The notes under the pieces are model-generated. The model saw only the letters and a program-made list of their open reading frames with translations. It did no database searches and was not told the origin of the DNA. 64,000 nt of DNA from Talinum fruticosum (Eukaryota; Streptophyta; Magnoliopsida; Caryophyllales; Talinaceae), in the NCBI GenBank assembly GCA_021018815.1, contig JAITYX010000077.1:1451501-1515500 (forward strand), read 5' to 3'. The position numbers and the translations under genes are program-made. Position 1 is the stretch's first letter, and each line of letters starts with the position of its first letter. Positions 53,039-63,755 of the stretch are shown in pieces.

Positions 53039-53807
53039 TCCCTTAAATGCTATTCTGTATTGTTTAGGTAACCTGTTGGTCTAGATCCAGTTATCCTTGG
53101 CTTTTCAAAGTTCAAAAGAGCAGAGAAAAAAAAAAAGAAAGGTAGAATAACAATATTCTAGTTTATGCTAAATTAGTTTATATTTATGCTCAGTACGTGT
53201 TTCCATCTTAGGCACTCTCAATCTAGTTATTAGTTTATTTTATAAGCAAACAATTTAATATAAGCAGTTGAATAAAATAATCTATTGCAAACAAAATATT
53301 TCTTCGATGTCTACATATTTCGTGAAAGTACCCGTGCCGTGCCCTATTTTTTTTAACTTTAATTTAATTTATAGTCTTTAATAATTAACATTACAATTAT
53401 TTTAGAGCTGCTTACAGTTAAAAGAAGAAAGAGTAAGAGCGTACGTTATGACCTCCACTTAATTGAGAGGTATATATGACAACAATTCTCAGTATGGATC
53501 CAGCTTAAATAGGGTTTGGAATCGACAGATCTAAATATAGTCAATCTTACTCTTGTTAATATTTCCGCAATAAAAAGACGGATTTCAAACTATGCAAATG
53601 AAAAGATTTTTGAAAGCATTTTGTTATTGGATTGAAAGCTATTGTGAAGTACGAAGCAAAAATATTAGAACATAAATTTTTATAACAAGTTATTCATTCA
53701 ATTTAACAAGATAATGATAAAGGTAACTCGCTACCTAAAAACAAACTGAAAACATGGGAAAATTATGGTATAACTTCGTCAAGTAAGGGACAAATAAATA
53801 TTTGATT

Positions 53808-53858
53808 GAAATGGTAACGACCTCATTCTCTTAAAAAGAGAATACAGGTTCGAATATA
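53808..53858 (+). mobile_element. tRNA-like SINE head
   Basis: TGGTAACGACCTC is followed by an anticodon-like hairpin, TTCTC-TTAAAAA-GAGAA (5-bp stem, 7-base loop), and then a B box, AGGTTCGAATA. The order and spacing match the minus-strand element at 43948-44010, including the TTAAAAA loop. No acceptor stem is present. Confidence 0.4.
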
Positions 53859-55252
53859 CCGAAATACACTTATTTAGAGAACTTTACCTCAAACACTTCC
53901 GATCTAAAAGACTTATACCCTTGTTTAAACCAAAAACTTGGTCAAACAAGGGAGGTAACAAGCTCTAGTCAAGCTAGAGGCCTTGTCCTCTATTATGTCC
54001 AAGTTGAAAACTTTCCCTGTCAGATAATATAATATAATGAACACCATAGTGAAATCCTCAAGAAAATGAAAAAGATTGCAATCTGTATTTCAAAAAGTAC
54101 AACTTAACATAAGCAAACCTAAACAAAATTTTACCTATCTCCTATTTAACTAAAATTTAATCCGAGATTTACAGTGAGTAGTTGTGTGCTATATATTTTA
54201 TCTACATAAATTTTTAAGTAAGACAGTTTTATTTATGGTAGTACTATGGTGAGAAAAACTCTTTAAAGTATGATTTTTAGAGAAATTAGGATAATTAATA
54301 AATTATTTTAAAGTGACGTTTTAATTTATAAGTTATTTGTTTAACCGGAACTTTTATAAAAGTCACCATAAATAAATAATTATTTATGACCATAAATATT
54401 TGTTGCACGCTAGCTATTTGTTGAGAACGTGCTATATAAGAAAATAACCTTGTTTCAAAGATCGTTAAAATCCTTATAGAGTGGAAACCTATCTATTGGA
54501 AAACTAGTCACCTTTCACTTTTTGGGGTTTCTTCCCGTACGAGGTTTGTCAAAAATTCAAAACCTCCTCATTCTATTCATCAAAAGAAACCACAAAAACT
54601 TGTGGAAATTTCTTCCACTTAATACAAGCTAAAATACTTGTTTATAAAGAGTAAATGTGGACTACACAACCGAGTCTCTACTTTAAGGTTAATTTTACTT
54701 AAACTCGAACGTTCAGGGGTATAGGGATGTCAAGTCTAAGATCACAATCCACCCCAACTCCTTTGCATAACTTAAAATGACATTATCTTCTCCAAGGTTC
54801 GAACCCGGGAAAGAGGGTGGAAGTGTGGAGCGTTAATTTTACTTGATTTGGACAACCACTTGAAAAATAGAGATAAATATAATATTTAGGTATAATATTG
54901 TTGCCCTTATCTTAAACTATAACTCATGTAAAGATGCTCTCTATCTTCCATTCAAAAAGGGTTGAATAGGATCCAACTTCCCAATTAGTTTGTTGAAAGG
55001 AAAATGATTAACCCTAAGGAACGCCACAATATTATAATTTGCCGTATAATATGTGAATTTGTATAATCCAATCATAACTCCTTTTCAAATAATTAAGCTT
55101 GATTAAATGGCTTATTTGATATGTTCAAGGGGTTTAGTTTTCTTAATTGACTTAATTAATTTCATATTGACTGGTCATGCTGGGAATGATGCCAACCAAA
55201 ATGTTACGACTAAATGATAATATATGATATATCATCATATCATATATATGTC

Positions 55253-55262
55253 TATATATAAG
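55253..55262 (+). promoter_or_regulatory. TATA box of lipase B
   Basis: TATATATAAG lies 146 bases before the chosen ATG at 55399. The leader contains AAGCCTAAGAGAA twice (about 55260 and 55307). An earlier ATG at 55334 is in another frame. Confidence 0.55.
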
Positions 55263-55333
55263 CCTAAGAGAATATTTTCATCTTTGCTTTGTCTCATTCA
55301 ATAAAAAGCCTAAGAGAAGGGGGCAATCTAAAG

Positions 55334-55447
55334 ATGTTCCCTCTCTTTTGTGGTGGTTGCTTTGGCAAGAACTTGTCCAGGGCTCCAACGCCCCCAAAAT
55401 GGCGGCCCCGGGCGGTAGCCACCCGAGTTCTGATCATGGTTACATAG
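55334..55447 (+). CDS. Upstream ORF in the lipase B leader, or a cut-off N-terminus
   Basis: The first ATG after the TATA box opens a 37-codon frame (MFPLFCGGCFGKNLSRAPT at its start) that overlaps the lipase start at 55399 in another frame and ends with TAG at 55445. It could be a regulatory uORF. Or, since the two frames meet at a CCCCCAAAA run (55391-55399), it could be the true N-terminus of the lipase separated by a base error. Copies A and C have no such extension, which slightly favours the uORF. Confidence 0.3.
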   Translation: MFPLFCGGCFGKNLSRAPTPPKWRPRAVATRVLIMVT

Positions 55448-58400
55448 CTGATAAATGGCAAACCCTAATGGGTCAAGACAACTGGGATGGAAAACTGGAC
55501 CCACTTGACATCGATCTCAGAAGAATCATAATCCACTATGGAGAAATGGCTCAAGCAACCTATGACACATTTGACAGGGAGAAGTACTCGAAGTTTGCTG
55601 GTGCCAGTCGATTTTCGAAGAAGAATTTCTTTGCAAAGTTGGGTCTGGAATTAGGCCACCCATATAAGTACCAGGTCACCAAGTTCCTGTATGCAACTTC
55701 GGGGATCGAAGTGCCGGATTCCTTCATATTGAAGTCCTTGTCGAGGGAGGCATGGAGCCTGGAGTCCAATTTCATGGGGTATGTTGCAGTGGCTGAGGAT
55801 GAGTCAGTGGCATTGTTGGGGAGGAGGGAAATTGTGGTTGCATGGAGAGGCACTATGCAATCCTTGGAATGGGTTAATGATTTTCAATTCCTTCAAGTTT
55901 CAGCCTCGGACATCTTCGGACATGGTGATGACGAAAATGAGCCTCAGGTGCATCAAGGGTGGTACTCAATTTACACTTCCGATGACCCGAAATCACCCTT
56001 CAATAAGACCAGTGTGCGAAATCAGGTTAGTACGTATGTTCCACAGGCTAGATTTAGTGAACTATCTAAGTAATTCAGTTACAACTAAAGGCGTCGTATG
56101 ATCTAATCCTCATTAAACTTTTAGATTTTAGATTGGATTTTCCAATTTGAACAGCATCCAACTATGTTTTTCATGTTATTCAAGTTTAGAAGGCTAGGGA
56201 GTAAATCTCTTCATCAATGCATGAATTCCAATAAGGTTTGTGCGATGTTTTTGATGAGTATAGTCTTTTTCTTTTTATACTGGTCAGTTTACTTGGCTCT
56301 CGAAATTTTGAAATTTTTAGCGTTTTAATAGAATAATTATTGAAAAAATATTAACTAGCATAAAGACCTTTTAGAAGTTAATAATCATGGCTAGATATAT
56401 GTTTTAAGATACTTGGACAGTTATAAACAACAACATGCAGCGCATATCTAGTGACACATAAAAATGCATTGTAGTTAAAAAAAATGCTTTATAAATTTAT
56501 TAATCAACGATATGTGTGATCATGCACAGTGATTAGTGATTAATTTTCATTTCAATGGTCAAAGCATTCAATTTTTTTTTTTTTTGGGGGGTTAGAGGGA
56601 ATTAATTATAATTCCAATTCTAAGTTTATATATACATATATTTATTTATAAATATAGCTACAAGTTCTTCGGTCTGTGTTGCGTTATGAATGAATGGTGC
56701 ACCGCAATACTTTTGGTTGAGATGGTTGTTGATTATAAAAACATGGAATACTTGATTAGAACAAGGTACTTATTTTTATCGATTATGGGTAAAAATCTAA
56801 TTAAGAAGCTTATTATTAGAGAATAAACTTATTCATGTTTCTTTAACCATTATCTTGAGCTTTTGCTTGAGTTTAAATATGGTATCGGAGCCTCTGCGAG
56901 CGAGATTTCAAGTTTGAATATCAACAACCTTCATATTGATTATTACTTAAGGTAAGGAGAAATCTTTGTAACATCCACGCTTCAAATTCAAAGACTAAGC
57001 TAGAGCATATAACAATTTGACGAATAGGATACTTGTTGTGCACATTTTATTTAGGCGGGAATATAAATAAAAGGTAGTCCTAAATTTTATCTAATTTGTT
57101 TGGTAAGTAGGAATTCTGAAAATAGATAAGGGGATTTAGGGTTCGGAAGAGAGGGCGACAATGCCTCCACATATTAACAATTTTTTTGGGGGGGATATGA
57201 TTAGGCAAAAGTATTGACTAATGACTAATTCGCAAAAGATTAGTACAAATGCATTAATTTTTTTTAATTCTAGAGAGTATAATTGACTTCTCACGACTTT
57301 TCCAATCTCACTTCTAAAATAATTTCTCTACATCAATCTAATTGATAGTGTATAATACATTATACCAAGTACACTATATGTTAATAAATAATTAGATAAA
57401 AGGAAAAAATAAAGTAATAAGGATTTAGAAAATAATAAAAAAAGAAAAAAAAAGCAGTCGTAACTCATGAGACTATCTTACTAAACAGTGTTCATGACTA
57501 CAATCGACGGAAGTTTCAGTATCAAACAACGTATATATGTAATTATGAGATAAATAAAGGACAACATATATATATGTATATGGAGTAAGGATATTGAAAA
57601 TGATTTCAACAATTAAATTTACATGTGTTTTTTTTTTCGATTTTGTTAATTAGAAGCATCTTAAATATATGACAGACTGCTTAAGTATTAGTTCCTTTGT
57701 GTTCTAGTATTGTTAAACTATAGTGATTACCGATTACCGAGATAAGTTTAATAAGAAAAATTTCATTATCAGTCTATTTAGATTTGTGTAATTATTTATA
57801 TGATCCACTAATTTTGGATAAATATTTTTTGATTTATAAAGGACCTAAAAATTTTTATCGATAAATTAGTGAGTCACATAAACAATTGACTAAACATAGA
57901 CAGACCTGTAAGTAAATTATTCATGCATATATATATAATTTCCCAAAAAATAAGTGATAAAAGGATTTTTTACCCAAATTTCATCAAAATTCTATGTGGA
58001 TTAGGCTTTATCATGCATATAATTACTTAATTGTATCCATGTGTTATCCTTAGGTTTTGACGGAGCTGAGAAGATTAGTGGAAAAATACAAGCACGAGGA
58101 GATCAGCATAACCGTAACAGGTCACAGTCTTGGTGCAGCCCTTGCAACATTGAACGCAGTCGATATCGTTGCCAACGATGTCAATCGACCACAAAATGCC
58201 CCGAAAACCAAACCATGCACGGTAACAGCCATGCTATTCGCTAGCCCTCGCGTTGGAGATGGCACATTCGAAGAGAAAGTGTCACAATTTAGTGACCTTA
58301 GGGTCTTGCGCGTTACCAATGCCCTAGACATCGTCCCTAAGTACCCATTACTGGGCTATTCCGAGGTTGGCCATGAGCTGATGATCGATACACAACAGTC

Positions 58401-58665
58401 GCCATACTTGAAGGGCCCCGGGACCTTCTCGAATTGGCATAACTTGGAGGTGTACTTGCATGGAGTCGCGGGCACCCAAGGGAGCAAAGGAGGGTTCGAG
58501 TTGGTTCTTGAGCGCGATGTTGCCCTTTTGAACAAGCTTACAGATAATTTGAAGGATGAGTACCTCATTCCTGAGGCTTGGTGGGTTCTCAAGAACAAGG
58601 GTATGATTCAACAAGATGATGGTTCTTGGTTATTGATGGATCATGAAATGGATGATCAAGATTGA
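55399..58665 (+). CDS. Phospholipase A1-II (DSEL-type) class-3 lipase, copy B
   Basis: Two exons, 55399-56025 and 58054-58665 (TGA), encode 412 residues without frame breaks. Family blocks: [74 protein letters not shown] (oxyanion region), and [11 protein letters not shown] with Ser234 as nucleophile. Asp301 of [10 protein letters not shown] and His345 of [10 protein letters not shown] complete the likely triad. The intron at the ARNQ/VRNQ junction has the same position as in A and C but is 2028 bp long here and holds an LTR-type remnant near 56880. The N-terminal [10 protein letters not shown] is longer and less conserved than in A and C, so the start is less sure than the rest. No chloroplast targeting signal is evident. 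Likely substrate classes are phospholipids or mono- and diacylglycerols. Confidence 0.93.
56880..56892 (+). mobile_element. LTR-type primer-binding-site-like remnant in lipase B intron
   Basis: TGGTATCGGAGCC is one base away from TGGTATCAGAGCC, the initiator tRNA-Met-type primer-binding site. It is preceded by CTTGAGCTTTTGCTTGAG, a typical LTR-end context. A partner LTR was not found, so this looks like a small truncated LTR or TRIM remnant. Confidence 0.45.
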
Positions 58666-60911
58666 ATGGTTCCATATTCATAACCACATGATTTATCAAT
58701 GTTCATGTTTTCTAATGTATATTACTCATGAATTGACTAATTGTGATGTTGGAATGAACAAGATCTTTAATTTCCACTATTATTGAAAAATATGCGGAAA
58801 AAAATCCCAAAAAGAAAATTTTTAGGGTTTTTTTTTTCAAAAATACCACTGGGACCCTCGCTACTGTTTGTTTTTTATATGAACTATCTTAGAGAAAAAA
58901 GAAAAAGGAAATTAATTGGAGGGAAGCAGCCTCCTCTCTTTTATTTAGAGTCAAACACCTTAATTCTGAGTATGTTAGCAGTGTGAATTTTAACCTTATT
59001 TAACACCAATAGAATATCACTAAGCTAAGGGGCTGTGACTCTATTAAGAGATAACCTGACATAACCCGACAAGTAAATTCGCTGACATGAACGCCAAAGT
59101 TGAAGATTTAAAAATTTTTTTGGTTCAATAAAAATTTACTCATGTGTCATTGAATCAATCACTAGATATTTTCGGGGTTATATCAGCAAAAAATTATCGT
59201 TACATAAATCTTATCCTTTAAGTTTTAAGCAATGGTAAAAAGTAAAACTCATAATAATAAGGTGATGAAATTTAGTCGACATACAATGGACCAACACTAG
59301 CTAGTGGGATAATATGAATGTAATTATCTGATATTGAATAATTTGAATTGAGATGAGATGAGAAGACCTTGAGATTTCCACTTGCTTAAAAACTAAGAGG
59401 CCAAAAATTTTGTGGCAAACATTCTCATGCTTCCATTTCACTCTAAATCTCCCATCCATGGGCCCAAAGTGAGAGGAGAAGTGAATCATTGCTATATTCT
59501 ACTTTGTGATTGTGTTGTCTTAGATTTTTACCAATTTTTTACAATCATATAATGTGTTTTTTAACTTCATAAATTTGGGGGTTTTTTTTAACTTCATGAA
59601 TTTGGGTGTCAATAAATCTAATTAATCTTAACTGGGTAAGTTGGACCGCCTGTTAGACTCTCTATTTTAGAGAAATCCAATGAGCCAACCAATTAAAATA
59701 GTAGAGGAATTAACCGGGCCAATAGTCTAACAATACTTCGATTTACCTCGTCTTGTACTCGTGGGGGAAAAAAATCACATATCATTATCATTCCGTGCAA
59801 GCTAAGAAATTAAAAAATACTTAAGATAGTTCTTGTCCAAAAAATATAGTCATAAATTGCTTGGGTTAGGCCATCATTTTCTCTCATTTTTTTTTTCATA
59901 TTCATTAAATTCCTACTCTATATATAAGTTTTAGGAAGTTTTATTAATCCATGATAACCATCACATATATTTTAATCTTAATTAATCACTCAACCAAATA
60001 AAAAAAATAGCTAATCATATTAATATTTTATTGAATAAATTTGACCAGTTAATTCTAACCAGACAGAATCCATATAATATAATTCATAATATTATTATTT
60101 TAAAATAGTAGGGATGTACATAATTCATCCAAAGATGCTTCTGGGTTTCCAATAATAATTGTTTGCCTGAATTGATGAAATTATACACTTTGTCTGTACC
60201 AAACATTTTATTTTTTATGTGTTTTTTTGGGAAATTGTCATTATTGAGAGGTTTGACATTCTAAAATATTGAAAAAAAAAATTCACAAGAAATGCCACAC
60301 ACAACTCCAATTAGATGCCACACACAACTCCCATCATATGAGTAAAATATTGAATAATTAATCTACAAGATATGCTAAGACAACTCCAATCGGATTTATT
60401 TTTGAGAGTTATTATTATCAGAGACCTGAGTTTAAATTCGGCATGTATCAGCGTTTGTGTCTTATTCGTATAAAAAAACAACTCCTCTAATTAGACTCGA
60501 TCAAATATCAAAAGAATGACAATTAGAGACTTGAGTTTGAATTCGACCTAAATCAGCCTTTATGCCTTATTCGCATAAAAAATAATTACTCTAATTAGAC
60601 TCGACCAAATATCAAAAGAATGACAATTAAATTCAACTTGACTCGACTCAAGCCAATAAGACCCAAGACTTTCTTGTTAAATACATTTCTTCGTGTAAGA
60701 GATATCTTGATATACAAAATAAATTGATGGATATAAAAGAGCTGAACTTGACACGTATAATTAAACCCGAAATGACCTTACTAAAAAAACAAAGTCGACC
60801 AACCAAAACATGATTTGTAACTTGAAATTAGCTTAAATCCATCCACAACCTAATAAAATGTATATAAACAAATAAAGTCACACTTTTGACCAAAATGATA
60901 GAATGTCACCT
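58666..60911. other. Intergenic stretch between lipases B and C
   Basis: No gene seen. It has a doubled ATGCCACACACAACTCC (60292-60330) and a 105-bp tandem duplication (60420-60628). The rest is AT-rich DNA with no clear boundaries. Confidence 0.65.
60420..60628. repeat. 105-bp tandem duplication upstream of lipase C
   Basis: Units 60420-60524 and 60525-60628 share AATTAGACTCGA(T/C)CAAAT, ATCAAAAGAATGACAATTA and (C/T)TGAGTTT(A/G)AATTCG with scattered changes. The array ends about 280 bp before the TATA box of lipase C. Confidence 0.8.
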
Positions 60912-60919
60912 TATATAAA
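60912..60919 (+). promoter_or_regulatory. TATA box of lipase C
   Basis: TATATAAA (within CCTTATATAAAAAG) lies 103 bases before the ATG at 61015, the same spacing as in copy A. Confidence 0.6.
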
Positions 60920-61014
60920 AAGATATATTAAGCACACGTAGGAGTAGCTAATTCACAAGCTATAATTGTCTCTTTTGAACAAGAAGGGCAAGTTTTAGCT
61001 TGAAAGAGGAGATC

Positions 61015-63755
61015 ATGACTGAAAAATGGCAAATTTTAAGTGGCACAACCAACTGGGAGGGGTTGTTGGATCCCCTAGACATTGATCTTCGTGGATACAT
61101 CATTCAGCATGGAGAAATGGCTCAGGCAACCTATGACACCTTCATTACTGATACGAAGTCTAAGTATGCCGGAGCGAGCCGATTCTCGAAGAAGGATTTC
61201 TTCTCCAAGGTGGGTCTCGGCATGGCGAACCACCCCTATAAGTATACTGTCACCAAGTTCTTCTATGCAACCTCAGGTATGTATGTACTTGATATGTTAC
61301 TAACCGTATGTTTCGTTATCTAGACTCGGTAAAATTGACATATATATATGATTGTTTGATATGAATGTTCGAAAATATAAAAAATATTTGGGAACTTAGT
61401 TTTGACTAGATTAACAATAGGTGGGCCAAACCAAATTGAGCAAGGGGTTAGGCTTAATTTCCAACTCCTTTTCTACGAGCTTCCAAACTCAAAACAGTCC
61501 CCACCCAAATTTCATCACCCCTAAACACAAGTCGAATGACCGAATTTCACAGGTTTACTACTATTCCAAAAATACTTGTCTAGGGAAAATATAGAATTAA
61601 CGGCCTTAGAATAATCGGCCTTTATTCGATTACCTATATTGAATGACATGAACTCATATATAACATAACCTGAATATGGTTAACTTTATTTTAATCAATT
61701 AGACTCGACCGAAACTAATCCTTTAACTTTAATTTTTCTACAAAGTTGCTTGTATTTGTGCACAATATATGTTTACTAAGCTAATTACCAAAATTATATC
61801 AAAGTCAACCCAAATAAAAAATGACCAAGTTTAAACTCAAATTAACTAAAACTAATAAAATCATGTGAAAGTGAACATAACCGGATCGGAAATTAACTCG
61901 ATCGGAACCCGAACAGGCATAGATGTACCAGATGCATTCATCTGGAAATCTCTGTCGAGGGAGGCATGGAGCAAGGAGTCCAACTGGATGGGCTACATTG
62001 CAGTGGCTGACGATGAAACTGTGGGTTTGATAGGGAGGAGAGAGATTGTGATTGCCTGGAGAGGCACAATCCAATCCTTAGAGTGGGTCAATGATTTCCA
62101 GTTCATTCAAGTCTCAGCATCTGATATTCTGGGCAAAGATAAAGATGGAGGTGTTCCTCATGTTCATCAAGGCTGGTACTCCATCTATACTTCTGCTGAT
62201 CCTCGATCTCCCTTCAACACCACCAGTGCAAGAAATCAGGTTTTTTTTTTCCTATTTTTCTTTACAATTTGTTATCAAGTTTTAAAAAAATAAAAAATGT
62301 AACAGTTTCTAATATAATAATTTGGGTTGTCTTCATTTGACAAAGTTTGATAATTCTTGGTTGGACAAGAAAACCGTGCATATACCTCTCTCTTACTGTA
62401 CGTGGAAAATGTTTGGTCGACTAGATAATCAGATCCGAAGCCATCTGAAAATTTTAGTGATTTGAACAAAATTTTAGAACCTGAACTTTTATGGCCAAAA
62501 TAAGATTAAAAAGATTTTTTCATATGGGGTTTTATATTTATCCTATTACTCGTGTCAATACTTTGTATTTTAATAAGTATAAGGTAATATTATCAAACTT
62601 AAGAAAAACTCTCATACTCTACCCACTTTCGAATTTTTAGTATCTTCCCTCCCTTGTAAGTCTTTTTTTCTATTTAAAACATATTTTTAATTGTTCTAAT
62701 GTGTCTAGGTAATTAGGATTAAGGCTTAATATATAGTTTCAAACCTGAACCTGAAATGCAATCGACTTGTATTTTACCAAACTTGTCCAAATCGCCAGGT
62801 TTAAAACCTTCTTTCAATACGAAAGTATCCTCATAATTAAGAGACTGTTCGATCTGTACATGAAAAATAATATTTATTTATATTTTATGTTCGTTTATGT
62901 TTGTTTCTTATTTAATAACTCATTTCTATTCGTTTGGGTTTATTTATGTATCGTTTATATTCTTTTATATTCGTTTCTACTCATTTATATTCATCTTTGT
63001 TCGTTTCTATTTATATTTCTGCTTATGTGTGTTTTGTATGTAAGTTCGAACATATTCTAATTCTTTTTTTTTCCATTGGTGAATCGCATAATTTATATGA
63101 CTTGTATATATGCTCTTTAAATGCACATATAAAGGTCATAATGGAGCTCCAAAGGCTAGTGGAACTATACAAGAATGAGGAGGTTAGCATAACTGTAACA
63201 GGACATAGTCTGGGAGCAGCCTTGGCAACCCTCAATGCAGCTGACATAGTGGCGAACAAGCTGAACATCCCCAAAGACTCTCCCAACAAACCCTTCCTCG
63301 TAACGGCTTTCCCCTTCGCGAGCCCAAGGGTTGGAGATGCGAGCTTCAAGAAGCTCTTCTCGGGCCATGATCAACACCTCAAGGCCTTGAAAATCCGCAA
63401 CACCTCAGACATCGTCCCTAACTATCCGTTGATTGGGTACTCTGATGTTGGGCAAGAGTTGATCATTGACACCACGAAATCTCCCTACTTGAAGAATCCG
63501 GGAAGTGTTCCAGGAGCTTGGCATAATCTAGAGAATTACCTGCATGGAGTCGCGGGAACACAGGGGACGAAAGGAGGGTTCAAGTTGGTGGTGGATCGGG
63601 ATGTTGCTCTTGTGAATAAGGTTATGGATAATTTGAAGGATGAATATCTTGTTCCTGTGGCTTGGTGGGTTCAGCAAAATAAGGGTATGGTTCAGATGGC
63701 GGATGGCTTTTGGCATTTAATGGACCATGAAATTGATCAAGATGAAGGTATCTAA
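61015..63755 (+). CDS. Phospholipase A1-II (DSEL-type) class-3 lipase, copy C, with an extra intron
   Basis: Three exons, 61015-61276, 61917-62239 and 63135-63755 (TAA), encode 401 residues with all phases correct. The start [19 protein letters not shown] is the first in-frame ATG. Blocks: [41 protein letters not shown] joined to [21 protein letters not shown], and GHSLG with Ser220. The Asp is in [10 protein letters not shown] and the His in [10 protein letters not shown]. The 640-bp first intron splits the Gly codon of ATSG and is absent from A and B. The second intron (895 bp) is at the shared position and contains a TTTATGTTCG-type repeat. A typical acidic end ([10 protein letters not shown]) follows [14 protein letters not shown] residues. 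The 3' flank reaches the window end. Confidence 0.93.
61277..61916 (+). other. Copy-specific intron of lipase C
   Basis: It starts GTATGTATGTACTTGAT and ends CGGAACCCGAACAG. Copies A and B read straight through this point (ATSGIEVPD). The interior is rich in words like CGACCGAAACTAA and ACCGGATCGGAAATTAAC, similar to the hAT-MITE interiors elsewhere in the window. Confidence 0.8.
62847..63051 (+). repeat. TTTATGTTCG-type repeat in lipase C intron 2
   Basis: It starts GTTCGATCTGTACATGAAAA and ends TTTTGTATGTAAGTTCGAAC, an imperfect inverted repeat. The interior is degenerate TTTATGTTCGTT and TTTATATTCGTT units. Orientation and composition match the copy downstream of lipase A (51612-51764). 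Confidence 0.55.

Larger units (their letters stand above)
51159..55252. other. Intergenic stretch between lipases A and B
   Basis: Four kilobases without a supported gene. It contains a TTTATGTTCG-type repeat (51612-51764), an (AT)n tract (52737-52767), a (TAA)21 tract (52975-53038), a second tRNA-like SINE head (53808-53858) and a coding-like minus-strand stretch at 52576-52715. Confidence 0.65.

Noticed and set aside
54780..54830. GGTTCGAACCCGGGAA, a possible tRNA T-arm.
   Set aside because: No D-arm, anticodon arm or acceptor stem is present at tRNA distances.
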